DNA of 64,000 nucleotides from Tubulanus polymorphus (GCF_964204645.1 NC_134026.1:8567450-8631449), one strand, 5' to 3'; positions 51,130-63,321 are shown, counted from the first letter of the stretch. Made by a program: numbers and translations. Notes: generated by a model not told the origin, from the sequence alone.

Positions 51130-54100
51130 GTCCTTCCATCCATTAGATATTTTTGTGCTGCACCAAGATGTAGACTACACCAATGGCAGATCCAGATCGG
51201 GCGCATGTGGCATGCATCCCCCTTATTTCGGCCAACCAAACAATTCATATACATTATTCAAAAATGTACTGGGTAATGATTAAGATTTTTAAGCAAAACA
51301 TGTGCTCAAAACGCATCGGAAAGCATCTACCGGTAATTTTTCAAAATTCTCCGGGATTGGGCCGAACATGGATTGCACGGTCTATTAAGATCTCGATCGG
51401 TACATTTGCACCCCCTCACTCAATCACAATGGTCATAAGTGTAAACCGCGCGAGTTCATCAGATGAATCCGATGAATCCAGGCATTGCACTACTAGCGTC
51501 TGTCTAATAATCTCCAGGGTTTGTCAGTTTTATTGAAGCGCACTTCACTCCGACCGACGATGACAGCCTGCACGCTATCGATATCCCGGATAAACAACAA
51601 ACAGAGAGAGAGATATCTCGTAAGATAGATAGTTCACATCGGCGCGTTGATCGAGTCACATTTCATTACCATCCATAATTAACAATAATCAAGCGAGTTT
51701 CGGGACAATTATGTGCCTTTTAATAGCCCCTAGAAAATATTTAGCCAGTATTAGATTAAGCCTGCTTAATGAACGTTGTTAGTGTTTGGCTAGCTTCCAA
51801 TAACATTACGTAATACTCTAAAACACATGTTCGTTTCAGGCAGCCATTTGATTTCTAATGAAAATTCATACAAAATCTGTCTTCTGAATATGTATTTATA
51901 CAATATGGTACTGGAAATGAAACAAAAATTACCAAGGCGAATCAAGCTTAGGACGTTGACAGGCAATTAAAATTGGAAATATTGCTGATGATCTCTAACA
52001 TGAGTTTTAAAAATAAAGCTACTTAAAAACTATGGATTTACTTTCTGTTAATAGGCCTATGGATTTATTTTCTGTAAATAAAAACATCAAGTATAAGTCA
52101 ATGGCATTAAACTTGGTTTGATAGGTTACCTGCTATTAAAGAAGCCACTTTGTTCTTTAAACTGAAGATTTAGTAATGATTTTCACGGAATAATATTATA
52201 TAATAATATCTAATATTGCTAGCCATTAAAATCTTGTTGTTTCAGAATATCTTATTCTGATTTCTAGAATTCATCATTTTAAAAACTGGGACGATGAATT
52301 CGCGCACAACGAGTATAAAACCTATCTTCATTTTCCTTATCGAAAAATTTACTACTAGGTCTACAAGCTTTTCATTTCACTAATGAATTTAACAAAGTCT
52401 CGAGGGTCGTGGAGTAATCAAGCAATAATAGCCTCAATCACACAGAGAAACGTTGTCACCCAGGTCAAACTGGCTTGGACCGACCAGGACCCAAGCTAAA
52501 TTTGACCTGTGCTCAGAGAGCGTCACGCACCCAGTGACTTGTTACAAATATGCCATCAAGATGAGTACAGGCGAGACACTTCAGAATCAATGAGCGTTCT
52601 TATATGTATTACATGAACGATATTTGTATACTGTACTTCGTACAAAGTTACAATAAAAATGAAATTATGAAATGAAAATATAAATTTGGCCTGTACTAAT
52701 GCGGTGCAGGCTTGGTAGAGCCAAATTTCGACCCATTAACCGGGCCTGTTGGCAACAATGTGAACGGTCGACTCTAGCCTATCTGCCACATGGGCCAAAT
52801 TTTACGATCAAAAATGCCTATAACGACGGCTACTTTTTTCGAGGCCTACCTGAAAAATTCCCGAGTGAACTAAACGAATACAACGGCAATAGTATAATAA
52901 TAATCGTCTCTTTTCAGCGGTTAAAGTGTTGTCAGATTAAATACCACAACAAATATTTGACACTAGTCACCTGAATGATATGTAATTAAACGGTTAATAA
53001 ACTGGCACTAGGCCAGACATATATATATATAGCTTTCTCATCAAATGATCAAAAACCTTGAATGTACACGCGAGTCACATAACGCCTTATCAGTCGTCAG
53101 TCAAATTTCGCAGAACAATCGTCATTCGAACGAAAGGCCGATTATCGAAATTTAAAAAATCGAATCACGTGCCTTCGAAAATATTTCCACGAAGAACCTC
53201 TAGACTATCTAACGATATGTCAGAAGAATGCGTAAATATCGAATTAGTTTTTCTTTTTTTCGTCGTTCGGGACTATGGACGAATTTCGAGAATCCAGGGA
53301 CCGGTCGCGCGCTAACGACTTAAGTCCAAAGATGGTCTTCAATCATTTAGACCGGTCTTAACTTGTTCGATCGGTGATAGAACGAAAATCACTCTTCGAC
53401 TTTTTCTTAAAATTAATCTAGACGCCGTACGACTGGTCCCTAGGATATAATCTTGAACAGAGTCAAGCTTTTAGCATGAAAACCGATGTTGTATCTTACT
53501 TTAAAAACTTTAAATTTTTCTTTTTAACTTATCAATTTCCATCTTAAATCTATCTATACACATGTCATAGTGGGTTTTTATTTCATTATCTATTCTCCAT
53601 GTTCGAGTACAGTGGCCGTTTCTTTGTGAATAGCTTTTGGAATGCGAAACGAGATTTTTGAAAGTCTAAAAACAAATTCTATTCTTTGATTCAAGAATTA
53701 TCATGATTAGGCGTTCTGAACTGTATTCTCTATTACGAAAGAACTATGTGAAATTCCAGAAATATTCAGTATAGTCAAACGCGTAAAGTAAAAATAAAAA
53801 CAAGCAGACATAATACTGACATAAGGCCAAATGATAATCAGCTGATGAGCTTGAGTTAATGAGTCACTCACATTGCCTGCACTTGCACTGGTTATCTGAG
53901 TTAGTCGACTATAGTCGAACTAAATGAAAGCAATGTCAATTAAGTCGGAACTATATTGCGGAAATAGTACGAAAATCAAGCGCATTCGGTTATTAGTTCC
54001 GACCACTAGTCGACTAGCTATGAAAACTGAATTTAGCCCACGCCGCGCGAGTGGGGAGTGCAGTTGTCTTGATGTATCCGAATTCCATCCAATCCATCAT

Positions 54101-54711
54101 CCGCATAGGTCATATTTAAAGATTATCATGCCTGCAATCATTAATTGAACTGTTTCAAAATAACCCCACTGACCTTATGATCGCCCCGAATAGATTCTAT
54201 CGTCAATTGACCTCCGGTAACGTCGTTAATCTTGTTGATTTCATCATCATTTCCTCCCACTTCGATCTACGACAGTGGCGGCCATTTCTGTTTTGTTTAC
54301 AACAGGGGACGCCACTATATGGCCCCGCCTACGTAATACGGATTCGGCTTGTGTTCCGGACAATCAGCTGACAATTAATCTGACATTCGCGGTCTGTTTG
54401 ACTATGTAATTGCGTAATTAATGACGTTGTAAATATGTACAGAGTTTCTACGCGAGCGATATATGATTATTTACATGTGATAATTTTTCAACGCAGTTGT
54501 GGACTTAACCAGGAATTTTGGCCCAATTTCTATATCAGTGCCGTTCATTCGAGTACGCCGTGCACTTCGGTATTATGATTGAAAAATATAGACTTGGGAC
54601 TCAATCGATTTCTCAGTCGACATAACTACAACGAAAAGATATCTTTATTTTTCTGCGTCTAAATCAATTAGACCAAGCATTTGTGTATATGGATACTGTG
54701 CTAACGGCAAC
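51130..54711. other. Intergenic spacer upstream of the 152-residue gene
   Basis: No supported gene. 52440-52810 contains GGCC/AAATTTGACC-type repeat words, and 53320-53460 has GACCGGTCTTAA elements resembling hairpin cores. The plus-strand sequence just before 54712 should contain the promoter of the following gene. Confidence 0.35.
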
Positions 54712-57608
54712 ATGGTATGCTATTTCAGCAGGATTCAAGGACCAATACAGGCCGCTTTAAGACCAGGGATTTGGTGCTTGTGTTGTCAATTTTTAAGATG
54801 TCACAGGGAAAGGCAAGTCATTATATAAATACGCATACGGTGAAAATGCTGGAAAACTGTTTAGTAGGAGTATGTGAATAATGCTGCCTAGCTTTAGCAG
54901 ATGTTACAAATCATTGTGGACCTTCTGGACATCAGTTATAATGTATCAAAACGCGGATAATGGTTATATTTGGAGCTAGAAACCTGATTTATGAATTGAT
55001 TCTCAATGAAGTTATGTACACCTTTTATATATATAGACCATTTTTTCCGAACGTCAAACCAGTTCTGATAATTGATGGTATATGTATATTAGCTATCAAC
55101 TAATGAATGATTTTTTGTCATTTCAGATGGCATCTTTCATTGAGCGTTTCAGAACACATAAACCAGTTAGAAGCTGCCATCGAAAAGATACAGCAAAATG
55201 ATCCAAATTCAACTTATCAAATTGCAAAGGTAAAAAGTTAAGCCTTGTTTAGTTTTAGTTTGATGACATTTCTGGCGCTTAAATCTATGCATGCACGCAA
55301 TGAAACTTGGTTTTGCTAAACTTGGATACGATTAAGAAATCTTAACCAAAATTTGAAAAACGTAGTTTAATCTCCAACTGGATAACCGCCAACCTATGGA
55401 AAAGTCTACGTATGATAACGAATATAAAGGACGCATGATCCTAGTCCTCTGAAGTGTTGCTCAAGTGAATGCCTCCAATTTATGCAACGAAGTTAATATC
55501 CTGGTTTTTTTTCATACCGGTATTTGTTTAAATGCAGATAAATGACCTGACAGGATTTGTACAAATATATTGTTACACAAGAGCCGAATGGCTAGACGTC
55601 ATGGAAATCGATTTTAACACCGGCAAGGTCAGTGTCACATGTTACATAGATTATCTTTGACTGATATTGTAAATTGTAATAAAACAAGCCCAGACACGTG
55701 AAATGTGTAATATAATATCCAAATACTGGTAAATTAATAGCAGATATTTCTAATCGGAAAAAGCCTTAAACCGGAGCGCTCCCCCTCAAAATTTCAAGGT
55801 GCCCTAAAAAAAACTCAAAAGAAGTTTCTTTTTTTAAGTTAATTTTTTCTAAAATTAAAAATCATCCTTATTGGGTGTTTCAAAAATATTGTTCATGTTT
55901 TCGGGTGACTTTCCACCAGAAAAGCCCAGGTAGCTCTAAAATTGGATCAAACTTAGAAAATTTTAAAAAAGACCCGCCCCTGATTCTTAAACCAAGTGTA
56001 CACTGACCTTTGATTAACTTCGGTGAAATATTCTAACTAATGCGTGTAATACGTATTATTGTTTGTAGGTCTGGTCATTTTCAAGTGGGTTTTTCCCAAC
56101 TTGGGTACCGCTATGTTTCGTTTTGAATTCTGTAAGTACTTCCAGCACCGATACGAAATGAAATTGAAAGGATTGACTGTGAAATATTCGAATACTTTAA
56201 TCTGCTACCAATCGAATAATCTACGAATTTCTATTCAAAATATTGAAACAAATTTCACCCTGTCACTCGAAACACTAAGCCGGTAGGCCTCTCGATAGGC
56301 CTCTCCCCGGGCTTCCAGATGCATCCATGATATCACGAAGTAGACTCCTCCTAACGTAAATCAAATGGCACCAGTGATTTTTTTCCGTATCAGGGAATAA
56401 TTTGAGTAAGACAATGTAATGGCTTTTGCAATGGTTCTAAAATATCCGTTTTAGAAGTTAATGACAATTCCATTTGAAAGTAGATGTATTTGAGTTAACA
56501 GGGGTCGACCCTATATGTTTTTTATGCTGTAAAAACCATTGCAAAACTATTTCATCCATTGCTGACTACTATGCGTCATGTAAGGGGGTAGTGACTGAGT
56601 TAATTGCAGGACATCATAAACATTAGCATTTCAAAATAACTATTAATTACAATTGTTTATACCGGGGTACTGACATTTATCTTTTAATTGATTAATTTTC
56701 ACGATGCTTATATTCTATTTAATGAATCTATATTAATTGCAATTATGGTAGCGAATGAAAGAGCTCAGCATCATCAATATCGGGGCTATAGTATACAAGA
56801 CTGGTTGCCTGCCTTTTTATTTTCAATTTTCGACAACTCGATTCAACTAAATTGTCAACATATTACTTGCCATCAAAATGTAGACGGCAAAATCCGATTT
56901 CCAGGCCAGTGGTTCGTGGGTCATATATTTGTTTAATTTTTTCTGTTATTTAATTTTTGTCATTTGAGTTATTCATTGCCGACAATATCAACAGGGTGGC
57001 TCCTTTTATTTGACCTGCTTTTTTCCTCGGACTCATCTCCTAAAAGTCCAATCAGTTAACACAGTCAAATAGATAAGACATAGATGGAAACTGTTTGATG
57101 ATACGCACGATATAGCAATCTCAACAAATCTCCCTGACTTATCCCCAATTCTTTACCGACTTTTTTAAATGATAAGTATATTTCACAAGAGCCACCTGGC
57201 CACCCTGATTAAGCAATAAATCTATGTTATTTTATGTTATTTTACTTCAAGCAGGGCTGTCGGAACAGGGCGTAGCAGCTCGTCGTTCTCTGTACTAGGT
57301 GGTTGGCTCACGACTTCCAATGCTTCTGTGAATGAGACCGTGAAATGGCCCCAAAACGCATCTTTGGCAATTGAATTTTCAAAATTTTTCTAGGGGAGGG
57401 CCCCCACACCCCCTTCAGAAATAAGCCTCGCCACTGAAAAATTCTCTCCGACGGCTCTGTCAAGGTGTCAAAAGATTTTCAATTCTAAGTTTTCTTCTTA
57501 TTTCAGTTGCTGTTCTTCTTTCCATTTTTCGACTGGAACGTGAACAAAAACAGAGTTGAAGCCTTTCGAACGACGTTAGGGTTATCCGTCGAATCAGACC
57601 AGGTCTAA
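54712..57608 (+). CDS. Uncharacterised 152-residue protein, five exons, one hydrophobic segment
   Basis: Exons are 54712-54812, 55127-55229, 55538-55627, 56069-56131 and 57507-57608. Phases agree across all four introns, each acceptor has a pyrimidine tract or T/CAG, and the frame ends in TAA. The first intron uses a GC donor in strong context (AAAG then GCAAGT); the others use GT. The start ATG is the first in frame after an upstream stop at 54589 and has good context (GGCAACATGG). Alternatively a CAG acceptor at 54726-54728 would make this an internal exon of a longer gene. The protein has clustered cysteines (C22, C24, C25, C30: GIWCLCCQFLRCHRERWHLS), an amphipathic segment with EHINQLEAAIEKIQQ, then INDLTGFVQIYCYTRAEWLD, a hydrophobic stretch at about 106-127 suited to one membrane pass, and a polar tail FDWNVNKNRVEAFRTTLGL. 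I do not recognise the family and infer no function. Confidence 0.7.
56993..57207. mobile_element. Repeat element with GGGTGGC/GCCACCC ends
   Basis: Starts GGGTGGCTCCTTTTATTTGA and ends GAGCCACCTGGCCACCC. The interior (GATGGAAACTGTTTGATGAT, CTCCCTGACTT, CGACTTTTTTAAATG) matches 39945-40060. It lies in the last intron of the 152-residue gene. Confidence 0.6.
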
Positions 57609-57672
57609 AATGCAATTTGAAAAATCGCAGTACAGTAGACTTTGATTAATTCGGACCTTTTGGGACCGTTAA

Positions 57673-57953
57673 CCCTTTCAGTGCGTCAACACCGCAGTGG
57701 GGTGTATAAATCAGTGATGGATTTTGCTAGTACACCGCACTACGGTGTATTGATGTAATTAGTAATAATCTCTCTTGAAAAATGGCAGCACGTGTCAAAC
57801 ATAGTGAAATATTAGTAACTAACGATACACCGCGCCGCAGTGTATACGCACTATAGTGGTATTCCTGTTATTCAACACACTAGGGTGGAATTTTTAAAAA
57901 TTTTCAAATTATCTCTAGCACTATAGGGTATTAACTAGTCAGCACTGAAAGGG
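57673..57953 (+). mobile_element. TTAA-flanked MITE (piggyBac-like), copy 3
   Basis: TTAA at 57669-57672 and 57954-57957 bounds a 281-bp element with ends CCCTTTCAGTGC and GCACTGAAAGGG. There is no coding capacity. Internal palindromic words include TACACCGCACTACGGTGTA and ATACACCGCGCCGCAGTGTAT. It begins 64 bp after the stop codon of the preceding gene. Confidence 0.9.
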
Positions 57954-57957
57954 TTAA

Positions 57958-58703
57958 ATGTGTCCGACTTGATGACATCCGAGTTGGATGTTGTATATTT
58001 CATATACATCACAAAAGATATTTCTAAAAAAAAGTAAGTTGAACGGTTATCCGAATTGACCGGATCGGACTTGCGAGCGGAATCTACTGTATTCTTAAAA
58101 CCATCAAGATAATTCACTATTTCTTGCTTTCTACGAAAAGGATTTTATACTTATCGATAATTTATTGTTATAATTTACAATAACTGTACATTTCTTCCAA
58201 AAATAAATGCGTTATGTCTTTCGAACCAGATCATAGTTCCTTTCGACTTTTTGCACATCATACGTTTTTAACGTTCTGCACATCTCACCTAGGTACCAAC
58301 TGAAGGAGGATTTGGTTCACATGACCGTTCTATAACGTACCTTTTCCATGTTTCTACACACTTCAATCGACTTTACTTGATATATTTTTCCCTCAAGGCT
58401 CAAAATGTGACCGATGAAAAATTCTTAAAGTTCCATTCCTCCCTATACCCCTATACACGCACAGTTAACCCAACTTGATCCGCAACATTTGGGATGATCC
58501 AGTTTACACACACCTTAGCCTAACTCAGGTGGCATAAGATCTGACCCGATCGTCGGGTGGTAATGAATCGGCAACCAGTTGCCTATTATACAGTGGGAGA
58601 ATTTTTGCGACACGCTGAGTAAACTTAAGATCGCTAAAACTGATCAGTCGCAAGCCGATAGGACATGTTTCTTACGCCTATCGGATCCATGTGACCTGAC
58701 AGC
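57958..58703. other. Spacer, no gene seen
   Basis: AT-rich sequence. AATAAA near 58202 could serve the upstream gene, though it lies beyond the MITE. Confidence 0.3.
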
Positions 58704-58957
58704 AGGGTCCGATCTAAGGAATGAAAGCACTTGTCCGGGAGGCAAGCATATCTGAAATTTTGCTTGCCCCCTCCAAAAAATACTTGCCCTTCACAGGCAG
58801 TGCGATTGGTGGCACTATCATCCGTTGTATCGAATGGGAAAAAGCTTTGTGACATAAAATTGCACTAGCCCGGCGGCCAAGTGATAATGATTACCTACTT
58901 GCCCTGATGAGAAAATGCTTGTCCCGGGCAATCGGACAAGTGCTTAGATCGGACCCT
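58704..58957 (+). mobile_element. Inverted-repeat MITE, GGGTCCGATCTAAG family, copy 2
   Basis: AGGGTCCGATCTAAGGAATG..GCACTTGTCCGGG at the left mirrors CCCGGGCAATCGGACAAGTG, CTTAGATCGGACCCT at the right. About 254 bp, no transposase. Confidence 0.85.
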
Positions 58958-59426
58958 ACGAGTGTACATGTACTTATGACCAATTGTATGGTCGTAGTCA
59001 ATGTACACATCACATGACACAAGTGTTCGGTTCAAAACGATCGTAGATCTCAGGTGACCTGAGTGTAGCTAAAATCCGACAAACGAGTCTTAGCCAAATC
59101 GGCGACTCGACCTTGCGATGTGACACGAGTGTTCTTAAAGACTGAACCGCAGACGATCAGATAGGATCTTAGTGCGACCTGAGTAGTTAGAGGCTCTGGT
59201 TAGCTGAACCAAAAATCACGTCCAGATCTGATCAGAATACAGATTAAACAGTATTTCACCTCGCACATATCAATATGATATCCCGAGGATCATCGTTCCC
59301 TTGATACAACGCGTTAGAACCGCACTATTTGACGGGATTCGTCTACGCGTGCCTTCCATCATTCATCGGAGCTTACTCGACCGATTTATATAATCATCCA
59401 GCGAAGTCGGACATTTTCTTTTCTAA

Positions 59427-62266
59427 TCAACTGGCGGTTTTCTGTTGACTTTGTTGCGTCTGTTCGACTTGAGCGTCCAGTAATTTCGTACGTTTGCGCT
59501 GATAGTGTTGCCAGTGAAGCAGGATTTGATCGTCGATGAACTTCGCGCACTGAGCGTTGACGATCTCTTTACGAAAATGTTCATACTGCAACAACTCGAG
59601 CGTGTGCAAACACTGCGGGTACCTACAACGTGGAGAATGTAGACGTTTTAGACACGAACTCAAGACTCGACAACGCAGCCGGGACAAATTGGTGACCAGT
59701 TTATTACAATTGAATTCGAATCCGTCAATGCAGTTCTATATGTATTTAAATTCTCTACAATTCCCCAAAAAAATTCTGAATAGCACAGAGCGGCTTTGCA
59801 GAAAACCTGTTATCGCTGCTTTTCAGCTATATTTACAAATGAACTCGATTCCTTGCAATGCAATATGCATTTAAATTTTCTATAATTCCCATCATTCTGA
59901 AAAGCATGGTGCGGCTTTGCTGCAGAAAACCCGTTATCGCTGCTTTGCAGCTATATTTACAATTGAATTCATACTGCGGGGTACGAATAAGAACGGACCT
60001 GGAACCAGTTTTTGTTCACACACACGCACAAAATTTAGTCTGTTCCAAAATTTACAACGGACCTGAACTGGTAATTCGGGTCGGTCCACCAAATTGGAAT
60101 AGCCCGGAATGGACCAATTAGGAACGGATGTTTTGCTAGTGTGAATGCTCGGTCAGTTCTAAATTGGGACAAATTTTGACCATTTTAGATAATGGAGCGC
60201 AAACACAGCTATTTCTATCACCTTGCGATGGGAAAAAAATGAAAGACAATTGCTCCCTCATAATACGTGTATGATCAAGGCTTCACAAAGAATGGTGACT
60301 GTTGAAAGGGGTGGATTTCCAGGTTGCAGTGATTGATACTTCAATCATAGGCCTTTCAGATCGGACTATAATCTGAAAGATTTAGAAAAAAATCCATCAA
60401 AATATCTTACTTTAAATATTTCGCGTATTCAGCCTCTTTCCAATAGAGCAGGTATTTCAGGTAGTTGAGGAATGTGTTATCCTTGAAGTAACCCCGTTGA
60501 GCCAGAACTGAAAAAAAAACCATTGAAAATTGGTAATATATGACTACTGGAATGGGGCCTTTTCACCTATGGATCCCATATCAACAACAAACTCTGTAAT
60601 GACCGAGAGATGTTGGTCATACTGGATACTAATAGGTCGAACTTCCGTTTTCACGACTAGTCGTCAGAACCAATAGTCTAATGCACTATAGTTCATTTTT
60701 GCGCATTTCGCGGCGCCGAACAATATGAAACTGTCTGACCTAGCCTTCAGTGACCATGGTCAGTAGGATGGTTCACAATTTCGGGACTATACTTAAATCA
60801 GGCTAACTGAAATTCAGTTTTACTTCGTTCGCAAATAGCTATGATAACCTAAGCCCGTCCACAACTAATCGAGGAGGAACCAACTAGCTCATTGAGGAAC
60901 CAACTAGCTCATCAACTAGTTCAGACTACCAACTTACAATTCAAGTAATTCGGATTAGCCAAACACTGCACAAATTCCAGTTCAACTTGAAAGCGTATCT
61001 TCTGGTGCTCTTCAGATTCCACTACATGAAAATTAAGTTGAAAACATGATAAATTGTGAATATTTAGTTTTTTCCTCAATTACCTGTTAGGCCAAATAAA
61101 AAAAATTAGTTGTTTATCGTCCCTGCCCGACTCTACGAAAAATACCCGACCCAATTTTTTTTTTTTTTATTGTGTTCTATTTTGGTTCCAATCGAAAATA
61201 TTTGCCATAGCTACCGTTTCATGTCGATTGTAGGACAGTATAGCAGCAAACAAAACGATTTATCGATCGACGAAATACGTTCACTGAATAACAAATTGAA
61301 GTCAATATTCGGTTATGGAGCGTACACAGCGTGGATTTCCGGTTGTGGAGCATATTTCGATCGATTTTAAAATCTAAGTTAATAAAGTTCTATGAATTGA
61401 ATTGTATTTGTATGGCTTGTGGCGCCACACTTCCAGTCGATGGAAAACATGCTTTATTTTATCAATCGTATATCATTTACAACACTCGATCTAAAATTAA
61501 AAATAAAAACCTCATGGCCGACCCAAGCTTTTTGAAAAAAGGACGATAAAAAACTAATTTTTTTTATTTGGCCCTAGGTGTCACAATTGGATATTTTCGC
61601 AAACGATTAGGCTACTAGGCTATCCGATATCAAAAGTTTACCACCACCTAGTTATTCGCGGTAGCTATTTTGGCCGATTTTCTGGCAGAAAACGGCGATT
61701 TCGTTGCGAAATATTCATCGTAGAGCAATAGTTATCAGGCTCATTGGAAAAAGTAATCTTCTGGACCGAGTTCCACAGTTGTGAGTTAGAGTTAACTCTG
61801 AGTTAAAGTTAGTTCATTTTCGATGAGTTAACTCGGAGTTAAATCTTAACTCGGAACTGTGGAACTGGACCCTGGTTTGTATATGAGTTTATTTCGTGAA
61901 AATCGGTTGAAAATTCGGGAAATGACAGTCAATTGAATTGGGAAAAGACCCACACCGTCAAAGCCCATATTGAAGTGAATGTGCTAGCCACTACTAAAAG
62001 TCCAAACTTTGGCTAAAAAATTCGTTTTTATTTCAAATATAGCCAGGCCAGCACACACACAACGTCAACAGGGCCAGAAAAATTGACAGTGCGCGTTTAA
62101 ACTTAATTCAAGAAGACTTTGGTTTTACGAATGCAACTTCTTGCGTTGGGAAACATCACTCAAAATATTGAGAAAACATGAAAATCGACTGTTTTTTACC
62201 TGAAGGAGGAAGATTTGACAGGTGATTTTGAGCCGACTGTCCACGCGCAGCCATTTTGGAGGCCAT
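59427..62266 (-). CDS. MED31: Mediator complex subunit 31
   Basis: Exons in transcript order are 62266-62200, 61021-60938, 60507-60411 and 59622-59427, with GT-AG introns and matching phases, giving 147 residues (human MED31 has 131). The SOH1/MED31 core is complete: [67 protein letters not shown], then [20 protein letters not shown]. The tail is Gln-rich, as usual. MED31 sits in the Mediator middle module and helps couple transcription factors to RNA polymerase II in the nucleus. The N-terminal [10 protein letters not shown] was chosen because its ATG has strong context (TTCAAAATGG) and the exon joins the core in frame; the frame stays open upstream, so a longer N-terminus cannot be excluded. 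Intron 3 contains a tandem duplication. The gene faces INTS2 head-to-head. Confidence 0.97.
59700..59975. repeat. Tandem duplication, period about 121-124 bp, in MED31 intron 3
   Basis: CGGCTTTGCAGAAAACCTG, TTATCGCTGCTTTTCAGC and TATATTTACAA at 59791 recur at 59912 with small changes, as do the flanking ATGCAGTTCTATATGTATTT and ATGCAATATGCATTT segments. Confidence 0.8.
61763..61872. mobile_element. Hairpin MITE, GGACCCAGTTCCACAG family
   Basis: The left GGACCGAGTTCCACAGTTGT and right ACTGTGGAACTGGACCC are inverted. The core reads GAGTTAGAGTTAACTC..TTAGTTCATTTTCG..GAGTTAACTC. It lies in MED31 intron 1. Confidence 0.85.
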
Positions 62267-62526
62267 TTTGAAAGAATCCGCAGTCCGACTGTCCGATCCC
62301 GTGTCCGCTCCGCATGGCCGCCTCCACGAAAATTGAAAAACGAAAATAATTGCATTTTTTGTCCTCAAGTGTGACATATGATTGAAAAAATCTAGTTGGT
62401 ATGTCATTATATCGTGAAATTTTCATGGAAAATACGATTTTGCTTGCTGTTTTGACCCTACACAGCTAGATAATGGTTTTAAACTGCGAAATGTCATCGT
62501 TTTCTGCACAACACAACAAACCAATA

Positions 62527-62700
62527 CAATTCAATCCATTTTTATTGTTCCATATCGTTATATAGCTCTACATTATTGGATGGTATACACTAAGACAAAA
62601 AACTTCATACATATTTTGGGGCGCCGACTACAGTTAGGTGTCCCTAATGGTAATGTACATCGTTAACACACTATTCTTTATAAGCGTCACAGAGTCCCCC
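62527..62700 (-). mobile_element. LINE 3' UTR with ATTGAATTG tail
   Basis: On the minus strand the segment ends GGAACAATAAAAATGGATTG followed by AATTGTATTGG, that is, AATAAA plus a short tandem tail. Coding sequence is absent. Confidence 0.5.
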
Positions 62701-62855
62701 TGGCCCTGGATCCGACATGTCATGACCCAGTTTGAATACCAGTCGTTGTTACCGGTCCCTACAGTTGTTTGTGGAACGACGGCTAGATACTAGACTAGTC
62801 ATGACCTAGACTGCAGCAGGGGCTGATCCAGGGGGATTCCAGGGTGTCCGGAATA

Positions 62856-63078
62856 GCGGCATCAGTAGCTCAGTGAGATATGGCGTGATGCTGTTGCAAC
62901 CGATATCAGTGCTGAGCGACAAGTGGGTTCGAGTCCTGCTGGCTGCATTCAGTGTGTGGGCAACACTTCAAAGGCCGTCCGGTCCCGTTGTGAGGTTAAA
63001 TCAATAATCCAGTAGTGTTAGTCTTGGGAAACCAAGATCCAAGCGACGTAAAGCCAAACAAACAAAACAAAACCCACT
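62856..63078 (+). mobile_element. tRNA-derived SINE
   Basis: GCGGCATCAGTAGCTCAGTG contains a good A box (TAGCTCAGTGAG, 62866-62877), and GGTTCGAGTCC (62926-62936) is an intact B box. The spacing fits a tRNA-type polymerase III promoter. The 3' body runs to an A-rich end with AACAAACAAAACAAAACCC. The cloverleaf is not intact, so it is a SINE rather than a tRNA gene. Confidence 0.75.
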
Positions 63079-63321
63079 TTTAACACTGCTATTCCAAATC
63101 ATTTTGAAAAAAATCAATAGTAACTCCATCATTGAATGCAAAATATCCCAAACCACTGTCTTGACTCCACGATGCTTGACTGAAGTGTTTAAAAACACAG
63201 GCTCCATGTAGACCCTTTGATTTAGTTCTATGATAGACAAATCAAAGATTCGAGATTAACTACAATTCATTGAATTTTGAACTCATGTTTTCTAGGTGAC
63301 TGTGAACCAACCATCTCAGAT

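Larger units (their letters stand above)
62267..63321. promoter_or_regulatory. Shared intergenic region between divergent MED31 and INTS2
   Basis: The two start codons are 1,056 bases apart on opposite strands, so transcription of both genes must start in or near this interval. A 5' UTR intron of INTS2 probably ends at 63295 (TTTTCTAG). The MED31 side is richer in CpG. The rest of the interval is filled by a LINE 3' tail and a SINE, so the working promoter is probably compact and close to MED31. No individual factor site is assigned. Confidence 0.5.

Noticed and set aside
53058-53315. 85-codon plus-strand open frame before the 152-residue gene, ending RISRIQGPVAR
   Set aside because: A short resemblance to RIQGPIQAA in the next gene is probably chance; no donor joins the two in frame.
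62856-62945. Possible tRNA gene
   Set aside because: A and B boxes are present but the acceptor and anticodon stems do not pair properly, and a SINE-like body follows.
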